Below, one piece after another: positions 35,231 through 49,200 of a DNA stretch of 64,000 nucleotides. The notes beneath the pieces are model-generated. The model made no database searches. It was given only the letters and a program-made list of their open reading frames with translations, and was not told where the DNA came from. Positions within the stretch are counted from its first letter, which is position 1, and the number at the start of each line of letters is the position of its first letter. The position numbers and the translations under genes are program-made. Source of the stretch: Acestrorhynchus altus (taxonomy: Eukaryota > Chordata > Actinopteri > Characiformes > Acestrorhynchidae); assembly GCA_034509495.1 (NCBI GenBank), contig CM067505.1, positions 7,329,594-7,393,593 on the forward strand, read 5' to 3'.

Positions 35231-35834
35231 CAGACTGTGAGAGCTTCTTGATGCCTCATCCCTCACAGGGAAACACGTCTCTTTTCAGAGTATATTAGAA
35301 TGACTCATTTTAACAGCTTGCCTGTGTCTGTTCTGACCAAAACCGGCACCTTGGAAAAAAAATGCTGTTTACAAGCACCTTGATGATCACTGCACCCACT
35401 CCGTCAAGAAGGACATGGCATATTTGGAATCTACGATCACACACCCCAGCCAGGAATCAGGATTTCCTGCCATTTTGTCTCGCTTTCCATCAGTTCCAAA
35501 CATAGCTTTCTCATTTTCTAGGGAATAGGCTCCCACACTCCAAGCCAAAAACATAGCTCCAAACTACAACTGTTCAGGGTAAAGTAGAATCATGCTGGTT
35601 GGGTTTTGTAGGTGTGTATTTGTGGGAGTATTGATTTGGGTTTTAATATTGTTGTGTATTTGTGTAACGCACCATTGACCAACTGAATTTCCCGTGTGGT
35701 TAATAAGATTGAACTTGACTTGACTTGACTTGACAAGACACCGTATTGGGTTCTTTACAACATACCCCTCTGTGATCCCATAAAAGGGGTCTAGAACTCT
35801 AAAATGTATATTTTGTCTCATAACAATAGTGGAA

Positions 35835-36725
35835 ACTATATACTAGTGCGTCTCAGGAAATTACAATATTGTGAACTGTTTATTTTGTTCATAATTTAAT
35901 GTGAAATGGTAAACTGTCATATATGACAGTGAAAAAAAATTAAAATAAATAAAAAATAATATATATATATATATATTTACTTTTGAGCAGTATAGCTTAT
36001 CAGATCAAATATCATATGACGAGACACATAATTTCATAAGATATATAAAATGTTTTGGTTGGCAAGTGTTGAGTCCTGCTGGAGAAGGAAATCAGAATCT
36101 CCATAAAGCTTATCAGCATACGGAAGCATGAAGAGCTCTAAAATCTCCTTCTAGATGCTGTGTTGACACAGGGCTTGATAAAAGACAGTGGACCAACACC
36201 ATCTGATGTGACACCCTAAATCATCAAACTGGACTACACCTTGGATTCTGTGCCACACCACTCTTCCTCCAGAATCTGGGAGCTTGACTTGAGTCTTTAG
36301 GGTTCAACTCAGGAGAGGCCTGATATTAGGATCACTGCAGTTGTAGCTCCTTTCCTGGAGAAATCTGTGCATGGAAGCTCTTGAAACACTGACACCAGCC
36401 TCGCGTATTGTGAAGTTCTCCCAAGTTCTTGAATCTCTTTTAGTTTGTCATCTCAAATCTGTGGCCATTCATGTTGCTCATGCACCTTTTCCCACCACAT
36501 TCTCAACTTCCAGTCAACTGTCCATTAATATGCTTTGATACAGCACTCTGAGAACAGCCTGCAATGACCTTCTGTGGTTTACCCTCTTTGTAGAGTGTAT
36601 CAATGATAGTCGTCCGGACAGCTGTCAGGTCTTCCCCGTGCTTCTGGCTGCATGTGCTGAATTTATAGTGTTCGAACATGAAATTAAGTTTTCTAACAAT
36701 ATTCAAATAATATGAGAAACTTTAT
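35835..36725 (-). mobile_element. Tc1/mariner-like element relic with transposase N-terminus
   Basis: The minus-strand frame at 36706-36503 reads GEDLTAVRTTIIDTLYKEGKP and VIAGCSQSAVSKHINGQL, a helix-turn-helix DNA-binding N-terminus of a Tc1-type transposase. Decayed C-terminal text continues to about 36060. The left end (GCGTCTCAGGAAATTACAAT near 35850) matches the terminus also seen at 19003. It is non-functional. Confidence 0.65.
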
Positions 36726-36975
36726 GCTTTTCATGAGCTATACGCCCTTCTGATCAAAAATAAAATAAAAGTCTTGAAATGTTATGTATAAAGAATATCG
36801 TCGGTGTAATTCTCTCCATAATGTGAATCTGACAGTAGTTCTTTATAATGTATCAGAATTCCATGATGAATGGACCAATAGAAATGCTCCCAAATTACTT
36901 TAGTTACTTGGGATGATATGATGATATGACAGTTTATCTTTATGAATTAAATTATATAAAAAAAAAGAAAAAGAA

Positions 36976-36979
<4 letters not shown>

Positions 36980-37045
<66 letters not shown>
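36980..37045. repeat. (AC)n microsatellite
   Basis: Run of about 33 units preceded by an AAAG-rich patch. Confidence 0.97.
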
Positions 37046-37048
<3 letters not shown>

Positions 37049-37219
37049 TCAATTGTGTTGAATTCAACACAACATTCTAAGTCCCCGAGTCCCTGAGATG
37101 CACTAGCATATAAATAAACAATAGTGGAACAGACATAGAACCATTTGTAAATACTTATTCAAAGAAACATGTGCAGTAGTTCCAACCAATGGATTGGATT
37201 GGATTATGTGGATAATAAG

Positions 37220-37535
37220 ACTGAACCTGACAAGAAACGAACACTGTGGTCTTCAGACCATGCTTGCTTTTATATAAGTGCTGCACAATAGCAATAGGGG
37301 TTCTATATAGTACCACAAATTGGCTTTATCCAACTTTAAGTTATCCTCTTTCTGTATTTCATAAAGAACCCTGGAGGAACCATCTTATGTACGTTGATCT
37401 CTACAAAAAGATACATTTATGTGTGTGTGTGTGTGAGTCTCTTTGTCTTAAGGACAGTGGTGCCAGTCTCATCCCAGATCCAGTTCCCTCTCGTAGTCAG
37501 AATGAGCGATGGCCGTCTGCTAACAGACCTAAATT

Positions 37536-37605
<70 letters not shown>

Positions 37606-37741
37606 TGAAGCGTTAAGGGCTGCATTCACTGTGGGCAGGAGAGGAGCCGGTTGGGACGAAGCCTCAGGGCCAACCCTCTCTCTTTCCCAACAATCAATAA
37701 TCCATTATAAAACAACTGCATTTCACCACACACTCACACTC

Positions 37742-37776
<35 letters not shown>

Positions 37777-38055
37777 CACACACCCGTATGCACTCTCACA
37801 CATACAAAACTCACAAACTAAAAAAAAAACTAACATTAACTAACATTACCTAGTCCTAAGCAGTGAGGGGGGATGACGTCTGGAAGTTACTGCACGGAAA
37901 AGCCTTTTAGGAAAACGGAAATTTCTCGGTATATATACTTGGTTCAAAAAGGTTCTATGAAACCCTACATAGTTCTATATAGTACTGAAAGGAGATTTTT
38001 GTCTAATAACAGTAGTGGAACCCTTTTGGTATTCTACAGAACCACTGTAAATAGT
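37220..38055. repeat. Cluster of GGTTCTATATAG-type repeat pieces and CA/TG tracts
   Basis: Motifs such as GGTTCTATATAGTACC (37299) and GTTCTATATAGTACTG (37970) belong to a short palindromic fish repeat. They are separated by a TG tract (37538-37604) and a CA tract (37741-37784). A related scrap lies at about 49768-49825. Confidence 0.4.
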
Positions 38056-38097
38056 AGGGTCACATAGTAGAAATGAAAAATGTCCAGTTTCTACTAT

Positions 38098-38420
38098 ATG
38101 GACAAAATAAATATTGGGACATCTGATCATTTATTAAAAAGGCATCTTGAATTATCCTACTTTTGTTGGAGTAACTGTCTCTTTTGTCCTGCTGGGTGGC
38201 TTTATAGCCCTCCAGCATATGCATGCATTAGACATGGTGCCAATAGGTTCATGTTTATCTGCTCCAGAGAGTCCTATTCTATTGGCAGTACTTCTCTACA
38301 AGGACTAGACAAGCTGTCCATGAGCATTTGCACACATGTGTCAGCAATGGGTGCAACCCTGGATGAAGGACATATAGTGTACACAAGTGCTGCACCACTT
38401 CAACAGTGGAACCCTACTAG
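38098..38420 (+). repeat. Dispersed repeat copy
   Basis: Starts with the same GGACA...TATTGGGACATCTG terminus as 11682. It continues with the family's interior (GGGTGGCTTTATAGCCCTCCAGCATATG region and CTGCTCCAGAGAGTCC). Confidence 0.6.
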
Positions 38421-38669
38421 ACAGAACCATTTTACAAGGTTCCAAAACAACCATATACCAGTGGAATCAGAAGATCAGAACAGCACCGTGTTTGTTTGTT
38501 CATCGCCGTCTGTTCTGACATTTGTTCTTGTTTTGCCGACAGTAATAAATGAAATGATCAGAAATGATCAATCTCGGAACACCATGTAGCTGCTGGGTAC
38601 ATGAACAAACAAATCGGTCCCAGTTCCAATGCTACTGGGAGGTTTGGGAGGTGTGTAAGAAGACACACA

Positions 38670-38701
<32 letters not shown>

Positions 38702-38842
38702 CACAACAGCAGTGGGGTTATTATTGAAACATGCTTGTTCTCCGAGGGCTTACCTCAGCTTTGTTGACCTACTTATCCCCAGACAGTTGAGCTCATCTTG
38801 GGGCTCTATCAATGCAGGATCAGTGCATTTTTCAAATTGAGC

Positions 38843-38843
<1 letters not shown>

Positions 38844-38896
<53 letters not shown>
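38844..38896. repeat. (TG)n microsatellite
   Basis: Run of about 26 units. A CA tract at 38669-38700 lies 145 bp to the left in opposite base order. Confidence 0.95.
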
Positions 38897-38898
<2 letters not shown>

Positions 38899-39327
38899 TC
38901 AACCAAATGCTCTGTTTACCCAGACGCTCGGGGAGAGTTACCCAACTACGAATGTGATGTTCTAGGACAGGCCAGACAACAGAAGAGCAAATTACTGGAG
39001 ACAAAGCAGATACTGGAGATTTTTCCTTTTTGGTGCACTGTGATGTGGGAGGCTGCAGATGTACATGGACTCTGCTTACTCTGTTCCCTTAATACCTTTA
39101 AAATCGACCAAAATATTCATGTTTGATCGATTAAAGCCTATTACTGGGCATTTCAATGACATTTCAATGAAAGCAAAAGAAAGAAAGACAAATAAAATAT
39201 GACTAATCCTCAAATTCAGCTGAATCAGTAGGAAGTCGAAAGGGGAAAATATCATTTTCACACTATATCTGCAGCTCAGAGAGTCCACGGCATCTACCAA
39301 ACACCATCAAGGGCTAAGCAACAAATG

Positions 39328-39363
<36 letters not shown>

Positions 39364-39689
39364 GAAAAATAAAGTACACTTAAATTGTGCTGTTCTGTAC
39401 TATTTATGTCATTTTGGAACCAGTCGTTTGTATTAAAGCACTGCTAAAATAAAGTTTTAATTATACTAAAGTTCATTTCATAGCTACTGGGTATACTGGT
39501 CAGGTTATTTCCACCACTCTTCTAATGCAGTTTAAGTATATTAGACTGAGCTGCCTGATTATTCTTATTCTTCAGCTGCTGGTCTTATCAATCACACATT
39601 GAGCAGATCTAAATGTTAAGTACCAGGATGTAACAAGTATATTTATAAAAGCCACTTCAATTAAGCATGGTCAGTTCACTGACCACATG

Positions 39690-39840
39690 CATTTTTGGGA
39701 GGTGGGAGGAACCCAGAGTACCCAGATGAAACCTACACGGACACACGGAGAACACACTAAACACCTCACAGATAGTGACCTGGGCGGGAATCGAACCCAC
39801 AACGCCAGAGCCCCAGAGATGTGCGACACACGCCCGTCAA
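39690..39840 (-). repeat. Widespread fish interspersed repeat
   Basis: Contains GGGAGGAACCCAGAGTACCC, ACACGGACACACGGAGAACAC and GGGCGGGAATCGAACCCAC, a short repeat common in fish. No coding potential. Confidence 0.6.
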
Positions 39841-39944
39841 CTTGAAAAGTTCTATTCAAGTTCTATTCGAAATGGAAAAATGGAGAATTCATTTGCATGA
39901 ACAGATAAAGGTAATGCATTAATATTTACTAATAAACTCTTCAT

Positions 39945-40330
39945 AAACACTTTTAATGTGATAAGTATCCAATCAGGTAGCTCAGACTAATGAACTGCAT
40001 CAGTAGAGAATAGTGGAGAAATGACCAGTATACCCAGTATACCCAGTACACTCTGGTAACACTGTCTCCTCGTGCTGCTAGAACAGCTCGGACCTGTTGA
40101 GACATGGACTCCACGAGACCTCTGAAGTGTGGCCTCAACGGGTTGAGTCAACAAGCCTTGGGCACCAGTGACCCTGTCACCAGTTCACCGGGCAGCCACT
40201 CCACTGTTTCAGAGATGCTCTGACCGGTCATCTAGATATCTTGGCTCTTGATAAAGTGGCTCAGATTCTTACACTCAGCTCAGTTAGTTCAGCTGCGAGG
40301 CAAGGTGGTGCAGACTGGAGCTTCTTGAGG
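39945..40330 (-). mobile_element. Tc1-like element relic (minus strand)
   Basis: Contains GACATGGACTCCACGAGACC and TGACCCTGTCACCAGTTCACC, segments of a fish Tc1-like transposon family. Further relics lie at 42.14 and 53.33 kb. It is internally deleted with no intact frame. Confidence 0.55.
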
Positions 40331-41909
40331 TTCGAATGCGACTTTATTGAGATATGCAAACGAGCATTTTTCCATTTTTTTGACAACCATCTCAGACCTC
40401 CAGGCTGAGAACAGCTGGTTTGTAACATTGTTAGTTATGAGAGAACAGCTTACAGAGTTTTTGGGGAAATATTTATAGGAGATAAGACATGGAATGCACT
40501 CAACAAAACCATCAAATGTAAAGAAAAGATTCTATTTTGTCATTTTGGAGCATTTCTATTGGTACACCTTCATGATCGTTTTCAAATGAACAGCCCTAAG
40601 TGTATTCTGAAGAATTTTGATACTCAAGACTGTGCTGGTATTAAGTTGCAATAAAATCTCAAAAAATAACTGTTAAAACTGATAAAGGGTTTATTGAAAA
40701 ATTGGCGAGACTTGGGCAGGTTTTTCTGTTATTGTACTGTGGTAGATACTCGAAAAGGTAATTAAAAACACCTAATTACTTCTGTCAAACTGTAATAGGA
40801 TTACTTTACTTAATACGTCCTGGAAAAAGTCATCTCATTACTTCTCTTTTCCTCTCTAAAAGCCATACAAATCTGTACCATCTGGAAAACATAAGGTAAA
40901 ATCTAATCATTCTAATAAGAAATCCCAGAAACTTGTCAGGCGAAACACAAGATGGTTGAACCTTCAAACGAATTCACAAATAAAATAGAAAGCTTTCAGT
41001 TACTGATCTCTTCAAGCGAGTTTGGGGCTCTTTTTTCGTCAGAACAGGGACTTTTATCCATCAGAGAGAGGACAAGTCTATGTCCTGGTAATGGAGGCTG
41101 CCTCATCGGAGTAACTACGACATAGTTGCTGATCAGGACTTGTAACTTCTAAACATCTTTTTCTCCCCTGTGGGGGACGAACCAACATTTGCTGAGTCAA
41201 GCAGTTCCAGAAACATCTTTTCATTGTTTCTGGGTCCACTTCACATCAGTCAGCTCAGAGAACTTAGAGTAGAACCGTTTATTTTACTTAACTTTAGGAT
41301 GCATTTTTAGCTTCTATAAACGCTATTTCTATTCACTGACTGTTCATCAGCTCCTGTTTCTATGAACTCACCCCTCTAAGCATGTAAAACTCTGTCCAGT
41401 ATGCTGTTTCCCGTGGGTTTTTCCACCATTCCATTTTTAAAACTATCCAGAAGATCTCAAATCCCCAGACTCACAATCACATTGTGTGTCTCGCGCTAGA
41501 ACTGTCACAATAGCTCATGCCCATACCTCCTCACAGCAGCAGGGGGTAAGGCAGCACTATTGTTGACGACAGGGGTCTAGCCTATGCTTGGACCATGCCC
41601 TGAAACTTGTCTTCGCAGAGAAGACAAAGGGGGTCCTCTTATGGTCCCGTCTCAGCTCACTCTTAGCTGGGTCCCCATTGCCACACTGTTGTTGGTCAAT
41701 GGAGGTCTAGAAGGGGCCCCGGTGCTGCAGAGCTGGGCCTGTGTGGACCCTAGCAGGTGGTTGAGGGTAACACTGTCAGGTTAGATTAATGCCTAGTGCA
41801 TGTGCTGTTGCTGCTGAGGTGTTTTCTAAGGGTGGGTCTTTTAATTTTTGAACATTGAAGAAATCAAGTAGAATTCGATAGTCTTTGTTGTTATACACGT
41901 TATTTAAAT

Positions 41910-42083
41910 TACCGTATTTTCCGGACTATAAGCCACTACTTTTTTTCCACGCTTTAAACCATGTGACTTATAATGAGGTGCAGCTTTTTCTTCTTATATA
42001 TGTTATTTTCCAGGTTTTTATTTTTAAACTTTGTGGGTGCGGCTTATATTCCGGTGCGGCTTATAGTCCAGAGAATACGGTAT
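41910..42083. mobile_element. Small inverted-repeat element
   Basis: About 174 bp with complementary ends: TACCGTATTTTCCGGACTAT at the left and its complement (ATAGTCCAGAGAATACGGTA) at the right. A family of this terminus is widespread in vertebrate and fish genomes. No coding capacity. Confidence 0.85.
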
Positions 42084-42139
42084 ATAATTATAAAATGAAT
42101 TACATAACTATGCTGCAAATCACGTTTAAACCAATACAT

Positions 42140-42310
42140 CCTTTAAGTTGTGAGGTGGTGATCCATGGATCACATCAATGAGCTTTAAGTTTCTATGACC
42201 CTGTCATCAGTGCACCGCTTGACCTTTCGTGGAGCACTTCCAAACAGGATCGTTTAGCCATCTACAACTACAACTTTTCGAAGTGGCTCGGATCCATACA
42301 CCTGATATTT
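42140..42310 (-). mobile_element. Tc1-like element relic
   Basis: Contains AAGTTGTGAGGTGGTGATCC and ATGACCCTGTCATCAGTGCACC, matching the family of 39.95 kb, with a large internal deletion. Confidence 0.5.
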
Positions 42311-43829
42311 TCTAGCACACTGTCTTCATGATGTGGAAATTTGAAATAAAAGTCACTGTTTCAAGTATGGGAGAGTACTTGAGTTTAATGTTTAATGTAA
42401 GTTTGCCAAAATATCCCAGTAAATATTGTGCATCCTAAAAATCTCTTTAAATATCATGATATTATTACCACATCGCCCACCCCTAGTAACAGTAGTACAG
42501 GAGCAGTAGCAGTATCAGTATAAAGACATCTATCAAAGCTTCTGAACATGTCAACAAGTACGTTTCGAGTAAAATCAGCAGAGATGATGATAAGAATCAC
42601 TGTAGCAACATGTTTTCTACCAGTCATTTTTAGATGCCCCCCAACTCTGAACCAAACACTGTCATTGTTCCAGAGTTGGAGTTAGATTAAAGGAAGCAGC
42701 AGAATGTGCATCTCTTAACACGAGGTTAGTAATGAGTGTGAGGTGAGCTGCTGGTCACAAACTGTCTTGTTTTAAAATGGCAAGCAAAAAGACTCTACTG
42801 ATGGGATCATGAGATAACACTGCGAGAGGAAAGGAGACAACAGTAGCTATTCAGTTAGTATGTGAAGCCCATTGGTACAGCTTGCACATAGTAAATAGTT
42901 CCTTTGTTCATTGCTGTTTGTAACTCGAGACAGAATGTACAGACCCTCAATCTGAATCTTAATACTTCCCTACCCACACACACATACGTACACACAGCAG
43001 AACAGAGTTCTTAATCCTCAATCCCGATTTAAAAGGCCGTCGATGAATGTTCCACTAAACATCTGAAAGAAGTTTGATGCTTCTGGACATTAAGGTTTGA
43101 CCGTGATATACAATCAAGTGTCAAATCAGCTCCTTTTGAAATTGTACCTTTTTGGTCACAGAACAGCAGATATTGCATATGTGCTTGTTCAGCCTACATC
43201 AGTTCACAGAAGGTGGAGATGGTACAATGCAGGGCAGCCTATCAGGGCAGCGCGCGTTTCCATAGAGCAGTCTTAAAGGAAAAGTGCCCAATTGAATTCA
43301 GAGGAAGTGGAAGAAGTTGGAATCAGGTTGTGTAATAAGGAATTTGTCACTTCTGAACACCTAAAACCACAAATGCATTTTTACACCTCCTTCCCTTTCA
43401 TATCATCTTTATCTTTAATTGTGTTTGAATGGATGACGACCAGCAAAACTGGGTCCTAAATCGTTTGATCATTCGAATTTGACCAATCAACAAGCATTGA
43501 TAACCATGATAAGACCCAAAATCCATCTTCAGCTCTTTGACCTTATTCCCCTCATTGAACAATGCAATGATGATTATTGTCACAGTCTAACAATACAAAA
43601 AAAATATTTCAATGTCTGAAAACAGATATAATTGAAGTTTTGTTGAAAGACAGAATCATGGCAATGTTTATCTCTCTGTTACCCCAAAAACCATTTGTGA
43701 CCTCTCAGTTGAGTTGCCCAGTTAGGGTAAAGAGAACTGAGAATAAGCCCTGCAGACAATCATACAGCCTTTATTTAATGACATTCAGTCTTTCCATAAA
43801 AAGGTATGAGCTAGCTGTGTGCCTTGTTC

Positions 43830-44345
43830 TACCATATACTCAGTGACATAAAAACAAAGCACCCAGATAGAACCGAACAAGCCTCCATCCCCTTCAATTG
43901 CAAAGGTGACATGAACTGAACCATCTTTAGCAACAAATCCAGGTTCCTTTTAGGATCTTCAATCCTGCTTTTCCTGTGGAAGGACATACTGTGTGATGAT
44001 CTAGGGAGCCATTGCATATGATGGTGGGTCACACCTACTGTATATGAGGGACAGAGGAATTCCAACTGGAATTTTTCAACAAGATAATGCTTACCCACAC
44101 ACAGCAAGAGTCTCCGAGGAATGTCGCCACCAGATTACAACACTTACTTTGCCTGCCAGGTCGGCAGATTCACTGCCAACTGAGCACTTATGGGACTGAC
44201 TAGACCACCAGCTTCAGCAATCTATGACTGTACAGGATCTACAGTCCCAGCTACAACATCTCTGAGCAGATGTGCCACAGGATGCCATACAGAACCTAGT
44301 TTTCCCCAATAAATGTGTCCTTTCGCTCTGATATTGTAATCATTT
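43830..44345 (+). pseudogene. Tc1-like transposase relic
   Basis: Reads FFNKIMLTHTQQESPRN-type text around 44068-44120 and then SADSLPTEHLWD and LQQSMTVQDLQSQLQHL. This corresponds to the C-terminal third of Tc1/mariner transposases, with frameshifts throughout. Confidence 0.6.
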
Positions 44346-44439
44346 GTCAAATCTGAGGGATAGGCTCATCTGCTCCTGCACAATTTGTGTTGGCCATCCT
44401 CTGGTCCATCATCAGTGCTCACAGGATGCTGTTGCCTGG

Positions 44440-44775
44440 ATATTTCTGCTTGGTGGATGAATCTCAGAGCAGCAGTGATACTGAGGCGTTGAAACACTCC
44501 AGCAGCACTGCTGTGTCTGACTCAGTATACACCGCAGTGCCGAGAATGACCCACCACCCACCATAATACCTGCTCTGCGGTGGTCCTGTGGGGTCCTGGC
44601 CATGGAAGATCAGGGTGAATGGAGGCTAATAAAATATGCAGAGAAACAGATGGTCTACAGTCTGTAATTATAGAACTACAACGTGCTCCTGTGTGCTAAG
44701 AGGAGCTGATGAGATAGACAGTGACTGTAGAAACAAGGAGGACCTCGTGATGCGATGGTTGATCAGTCTATGTTT
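44440..44775. mobile_element. Inverted-repeat element copy
   Basis: Carries all internal landmarks of the family (CACTCCAGCAGCACTGCTGT, GAGAATGACCCACCACCCA, GTGGGGTCCTGGCCATGGAA). It ends in a degenerate right terminus ending GGTTGATCAGTCTA. Confidence 0.75.
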
Positions 44776-45011
44776 TATTGAGTGCAGTAAAGTTGATTAT
44801 ATTCTAGCATAATGCATAACGGTGTGTGTTCTGCAATGCTTGCCTAGGATTCCCTCCCTTATTCTCTCTGTCCGTGTCTGGGCTGATGATGGGATGTTTG
44901 TGACTCTAATGGTTTCCACGGTAGCTGTTACTCTGGGATACACGCAACCTTCGACTTGCCCTCTCCCCGCCCATCTTAGCTCTGCACTTCATCTGATACA
45001 TCTGCAATAGC

Positions 45012-45062
<51 letters not shown>

Positions 45063-45551
45063 CCCCTCTCTCGCTTCTCTTGCCCCAGTCCCGGCAGTAC
45101 AGTCTCACTCAGCAAATCGGTCGGAGCTGTCCTAACTCAACCTGCAGCTCTAATGCATCCTCTACATCTTGTAACTGAGTAATTCAATCATCATAACTGA
45201 ATGATCAAACGTGACTCCTTCGCCATATGCTCGAGGAATCCCTCTGCAAAGCTGCATAGAAGTGAGATCTACATTTAGCAGCATTTGTGTACAAGCCACT
45301 GATAACACACAAACACACAACACACACCCACACACAGATTATCAGTGAAAAGTAGGAAATAACAACACACGCAGGCCCATATCTCCAACATGCAGCCCTA
45401 AGCTAGCGCTCCATTCTTTCTCTCTCCGCTCTTTTCTCATGCTGATGAATAGCCATGACCAGTCAGCTGTCCACACGTTTATTCAACCTGACGGCCAGAC
45501 CAGCTCAGCACAAACGCCCCATGCTCTGGACGCTGCTCCTCTGCTCCGAGC

Positions 45552-45589
<38 letters not shown>

Positions 45590-45687
45590 ACATTTGTGTG
45601 TGTGAGAGCTCTCGACCAGTCAGCTCTCTATTAATGTGTATGAGCTCTAAGCCATTGCGGCTGTATGGCCCATATTTGTGTCACTGT

Positions 45688-45724
<37 letters not shown>

Positions 45725-47753
45725 GTTGCTGTGGATAAGAAAGAATGGGCAAGATAAAAAGAAGACCCACTGCATGTGTGTGTCAGTGTGGTTGTGTGTG
45801 AGGGCTCAGCAGTCTTATTCCAAGTCAGTTTGGAACATTTCTACTGGACCATTAATTATCACATCATCAGTTTATGTCACAAAGTTAAAAACGGTCAAGA
45901 TGTTTGGGTGACAGCAACATATATGTGCTCTGATTTCCGATGATTTCTGAATATTGGTAGAAATTTCAGTAATGCAACTGTCCACGTCTCCACTGGGAAT
46001 CGTTGTGGTACCTGAAGGGTGCAAATCTTTTACAAAACAGGATTTTCCAGGACGTTTTCCTCAACTTCCGTACACGACAACATACATACCTTCTACTATA
46101 TGCGTTTTCTTTCCATAATCATTCTGTATCTCTTAATTTTTAATTAATTAATTAATTAATTAATTTATGTATGTATGTATATGTTTATATGTTTATTTAT
46201 ACATTTATTTATTTTTGAGCAGGGCTAAATGACATGCACACACACCATATACACTGTAGGTAACTGATGCTTACTAGAAAGAAACATTCTCAAAGCTAAT
46301 ACTGTTAAACATGGTGGTGGGGAGACATGAAGAATCTCCAGATTCTATTCTCGTCCCCTAGCCAAGGGCAACCATTCACTGATACATAACACTGGCATTG
46401 TCAGTGCTTCAGGAGCACTCTCCAACTGTACATTTCATTAAAAAGAGTGTAATTAGTGCTGTTCGGCTGGATGGAGTGCAGCCCATGTTAACTTTGAAAT
46501 CTGCCACTGCTGGTGCTTTTTGTCTGCATGTCTAAATACGGCAACACATATTACAGTATTTACTGCGAAAACGCCTTTAAATATCGTGATATTGTTTCAA
46601 TACCACATCACTCAGCCCTACATCAACACAAACAGTGAAATGTGGATTAAAAAAGAGGTAAAATAACTGTTTGAAGTGCAAATATTACAGTTTTACTAAA
46701 ACTTCAGTTACAGCTCATAATAGCTCGTGTAGCCAAACTTTTAATAAGTTATTGATCAGATTCCTATAAATCATTATTGAAACTTTCACTGCATTATCTA
46801 TAATTTACCATCATTAAAAGACTTACTGTGCACATCACAACTCACATTACAAGCTGTTCTACCGTGATTTTACTAGATGTAACAGTTTATCTGCCTTTCT
46901 ATGTGAAAGGGTCATCATTTAAAGCTATGCCATAGGGTCATTAACGTTGACCATTACAGATCATTAATATAATGCAATGTCTGCGACAGACATGCAAGAA
47001 GTGACTTGTGCACTCTGGTATTTTCACACTGGTGGGTTTGCACCAAGAGTTTGCTATGTTTGTCAGCCAGAACATTGATCCCTTGTGCTCGTAAAAAAAG
47101 TGGTGTAGGACTCACTCCAAGCTCCTGCAGTCCCCAGCACCCACAAATGCTATCCGCTACCGGTGCCACACGTCAAGTAACATAACTGGTTTAATTGCTC
47201 ACATTAGGCCCTGCTTCAACGTTTGTAATGGCAAGGAAGGAAACATAGAGCAGTGTAAGCGCTTGCTGCACTTTCCTCCATGACTAAAAAGTGGAAACGA
47301 CTCCTCGTTTGCAGCTTCCTGCACGAGTAATATGCCACACATCCAATAAGTTCAGTTTATGGACGTTTGAAGGTCAGTGGCCAACCAAAGAAGCCTAACA
47401 CTTACAATGGCACGGCCCTGTTTGATGACCGTTCCACACTGCAAACAATGACGACATGGAATTCGGCAAACCATCCAGTTTGTAAGAAATTCTGTTGGCT
47501 GAAAACCAACAATGAGCCCCTCCCCCAACAGAGTCCAGAATCAGCTCTAAAGGCCGTTCAAGACAAGTGTGAAAAGCCCATAAATGAACCAAACCTTCAA
47601 CGATCTAAACAGTGAAGCGTGGGATTGATTAAGGTCATTCAAGACCTGGTTGGTGTCCAAAGTTTCTTTTGTTTAGGTTTAAGGAGCTGCCAGCAGTTAA
47701 CGTTGTGCAAAAAACATGTATCTGCCTCAAAATTTGTTCATATTTAAAGTTAA

Positions 47754-47836
47754 CATCCATCCATCCATCCGTCCGTCCGTCCAGCCATCCGTCCGTCCGT
47801 CCGTCCATCCATCCATCCATCCATCCATCCATCCAT
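47754..47836. repeat. CCAT/CCGT tetranucleotide tract
   Basis: About 20 tetranucleotide units alternate in blocks between CCAT and CCGT, an interrupted microsatellite. Confidence 0.9.
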
Positions 47837-48937
47837 CACCACAGTATAGCCCTAATAAACCAAAGCCTCTATCCCTCTGCCTGATTGCTTCAACAAAACA
47901 CAAGCGAAATAATCCTGCTGCTGTAGCACTGCTTACATTGCCATGGCTACACCGTGCTATCTGTATCCCCTGCACAGTCCAGACCCAGTCCACAAATGGT
48001 CACTTTTTCTATTATTTAAGACATGGAAAGACAATACTGTGTGTATATAAAGCCCCATTTTAAACGTTGATACCGAATGATTTTTCATTTATTATTCTTC
48101 TTTTCTGATGTAATGACGGCTCCAGACCGACCAAAAGTAAACATGGCTTGAAATATGTCATTTCATGTGCAATATGAAAATACAGTCTTTCCCAATCCCT
48201 GCGTGGGAAGCCGGTCCGCAGCGATCACGTAAAATCAGGATGTATCTAAACATACTGCACTGATTAGCCTCCCCTCTATCTTCAATTTTCATCCATCATT
48301 TCATCCATCACCTGTCCTTGTTTCTATTGGCTTGACGTGCCTCCACATCAGAATCCGTCGCAGGAAAAGTTGAAATGAGCTGAACTTGTTGACGCTCGGC
48401 GAAGTGTCTGCTTCTGAATGCGTGCGCGTTTCCAGTCCGACAGAGCCGGAATATATTTGGGGACAACATTTCTCACACTCTGTCAGCCTCTAGAATACAG
48501 GAGATATGAAATGCACACGCTCGGCATGCATACCCATGGTGCATTGCGCAAAGAGTCAGAGCCGAGTTGAGATGAAGTGCTGCGGAACGACTAAGTTATA
48601 TCAAACGGGTGACATTGTCTTGCAATCGCTGTTCTGTTCTAGTTTAAAAATGAACGGTGTATTAAAATATGATTTTAAACGTCAGACTGCGAAATAAAAT
48701 ATCACAGCATTCCAGTTTTGATTCATCGTTACAGCATTAGTAGCATAATAGCACACTAGAGCCATGCAGTCTAGCAATAGAGCTAGAAATGAATATTCCT
48801 TTTTAAAACAAAGCCCAATCAGATCACTCTAATAGTACTGATATGAGAATAATGACACTAATGACATGTATTTCCTGACATGGTTATGAATTATTCATGT
48901 ATTTATTAATCACCACTATAACAATACAAGGACACAG

Positions 48938-49200
48938 TAGGCCTGTCATGATAATTGCACTATCGACTTAACATATCATACAATATATAATAATATTGTA
49001 CTTGTTTTCACAGCAAAAGGAGAGAATGGTTTAACTTTATGTATGTTTTATTTGAATTTTTTATATTGAATATTTATCTGAATATTCTTTAATGATTAAA
49101 AATAAAAATGGTGTCATTTAATTATCGTGCAACTTAAATTGTAATCATAATTCATTCTGGGACAAGATATCAATCCGAACAAAAATAGCTATTAGGACAG
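48938..49200. mobile_element. Small interspersed element fragment
   Basis: Begins GTAGGCCTGTCATGATAATTG and ends near TAGCTATTAGGACAG, with ATTATCGTGCAAC inside. It resembles a common vertebrate hairpin repeat whose ends spell AGGCCTGTCACGATAA; the right end is eroded. Confidence 0.45.

Noticed and set aside
37417..37843. Frames encoding long Cys-Val or His-Thr runs
   Set aside because: These are translations of TG/CA microsatellites, as at several other places in the window.
38080..38589. 169-codon plus-strand frame
   Set aside because: Starts inside a dispersed repeat whose other copies do not keep the frame.
48380..48560. First exon or promoter of znf516
   Set aside because: The composition is suggestive, but no clear core promoter, donor site or CpG island could be shown.
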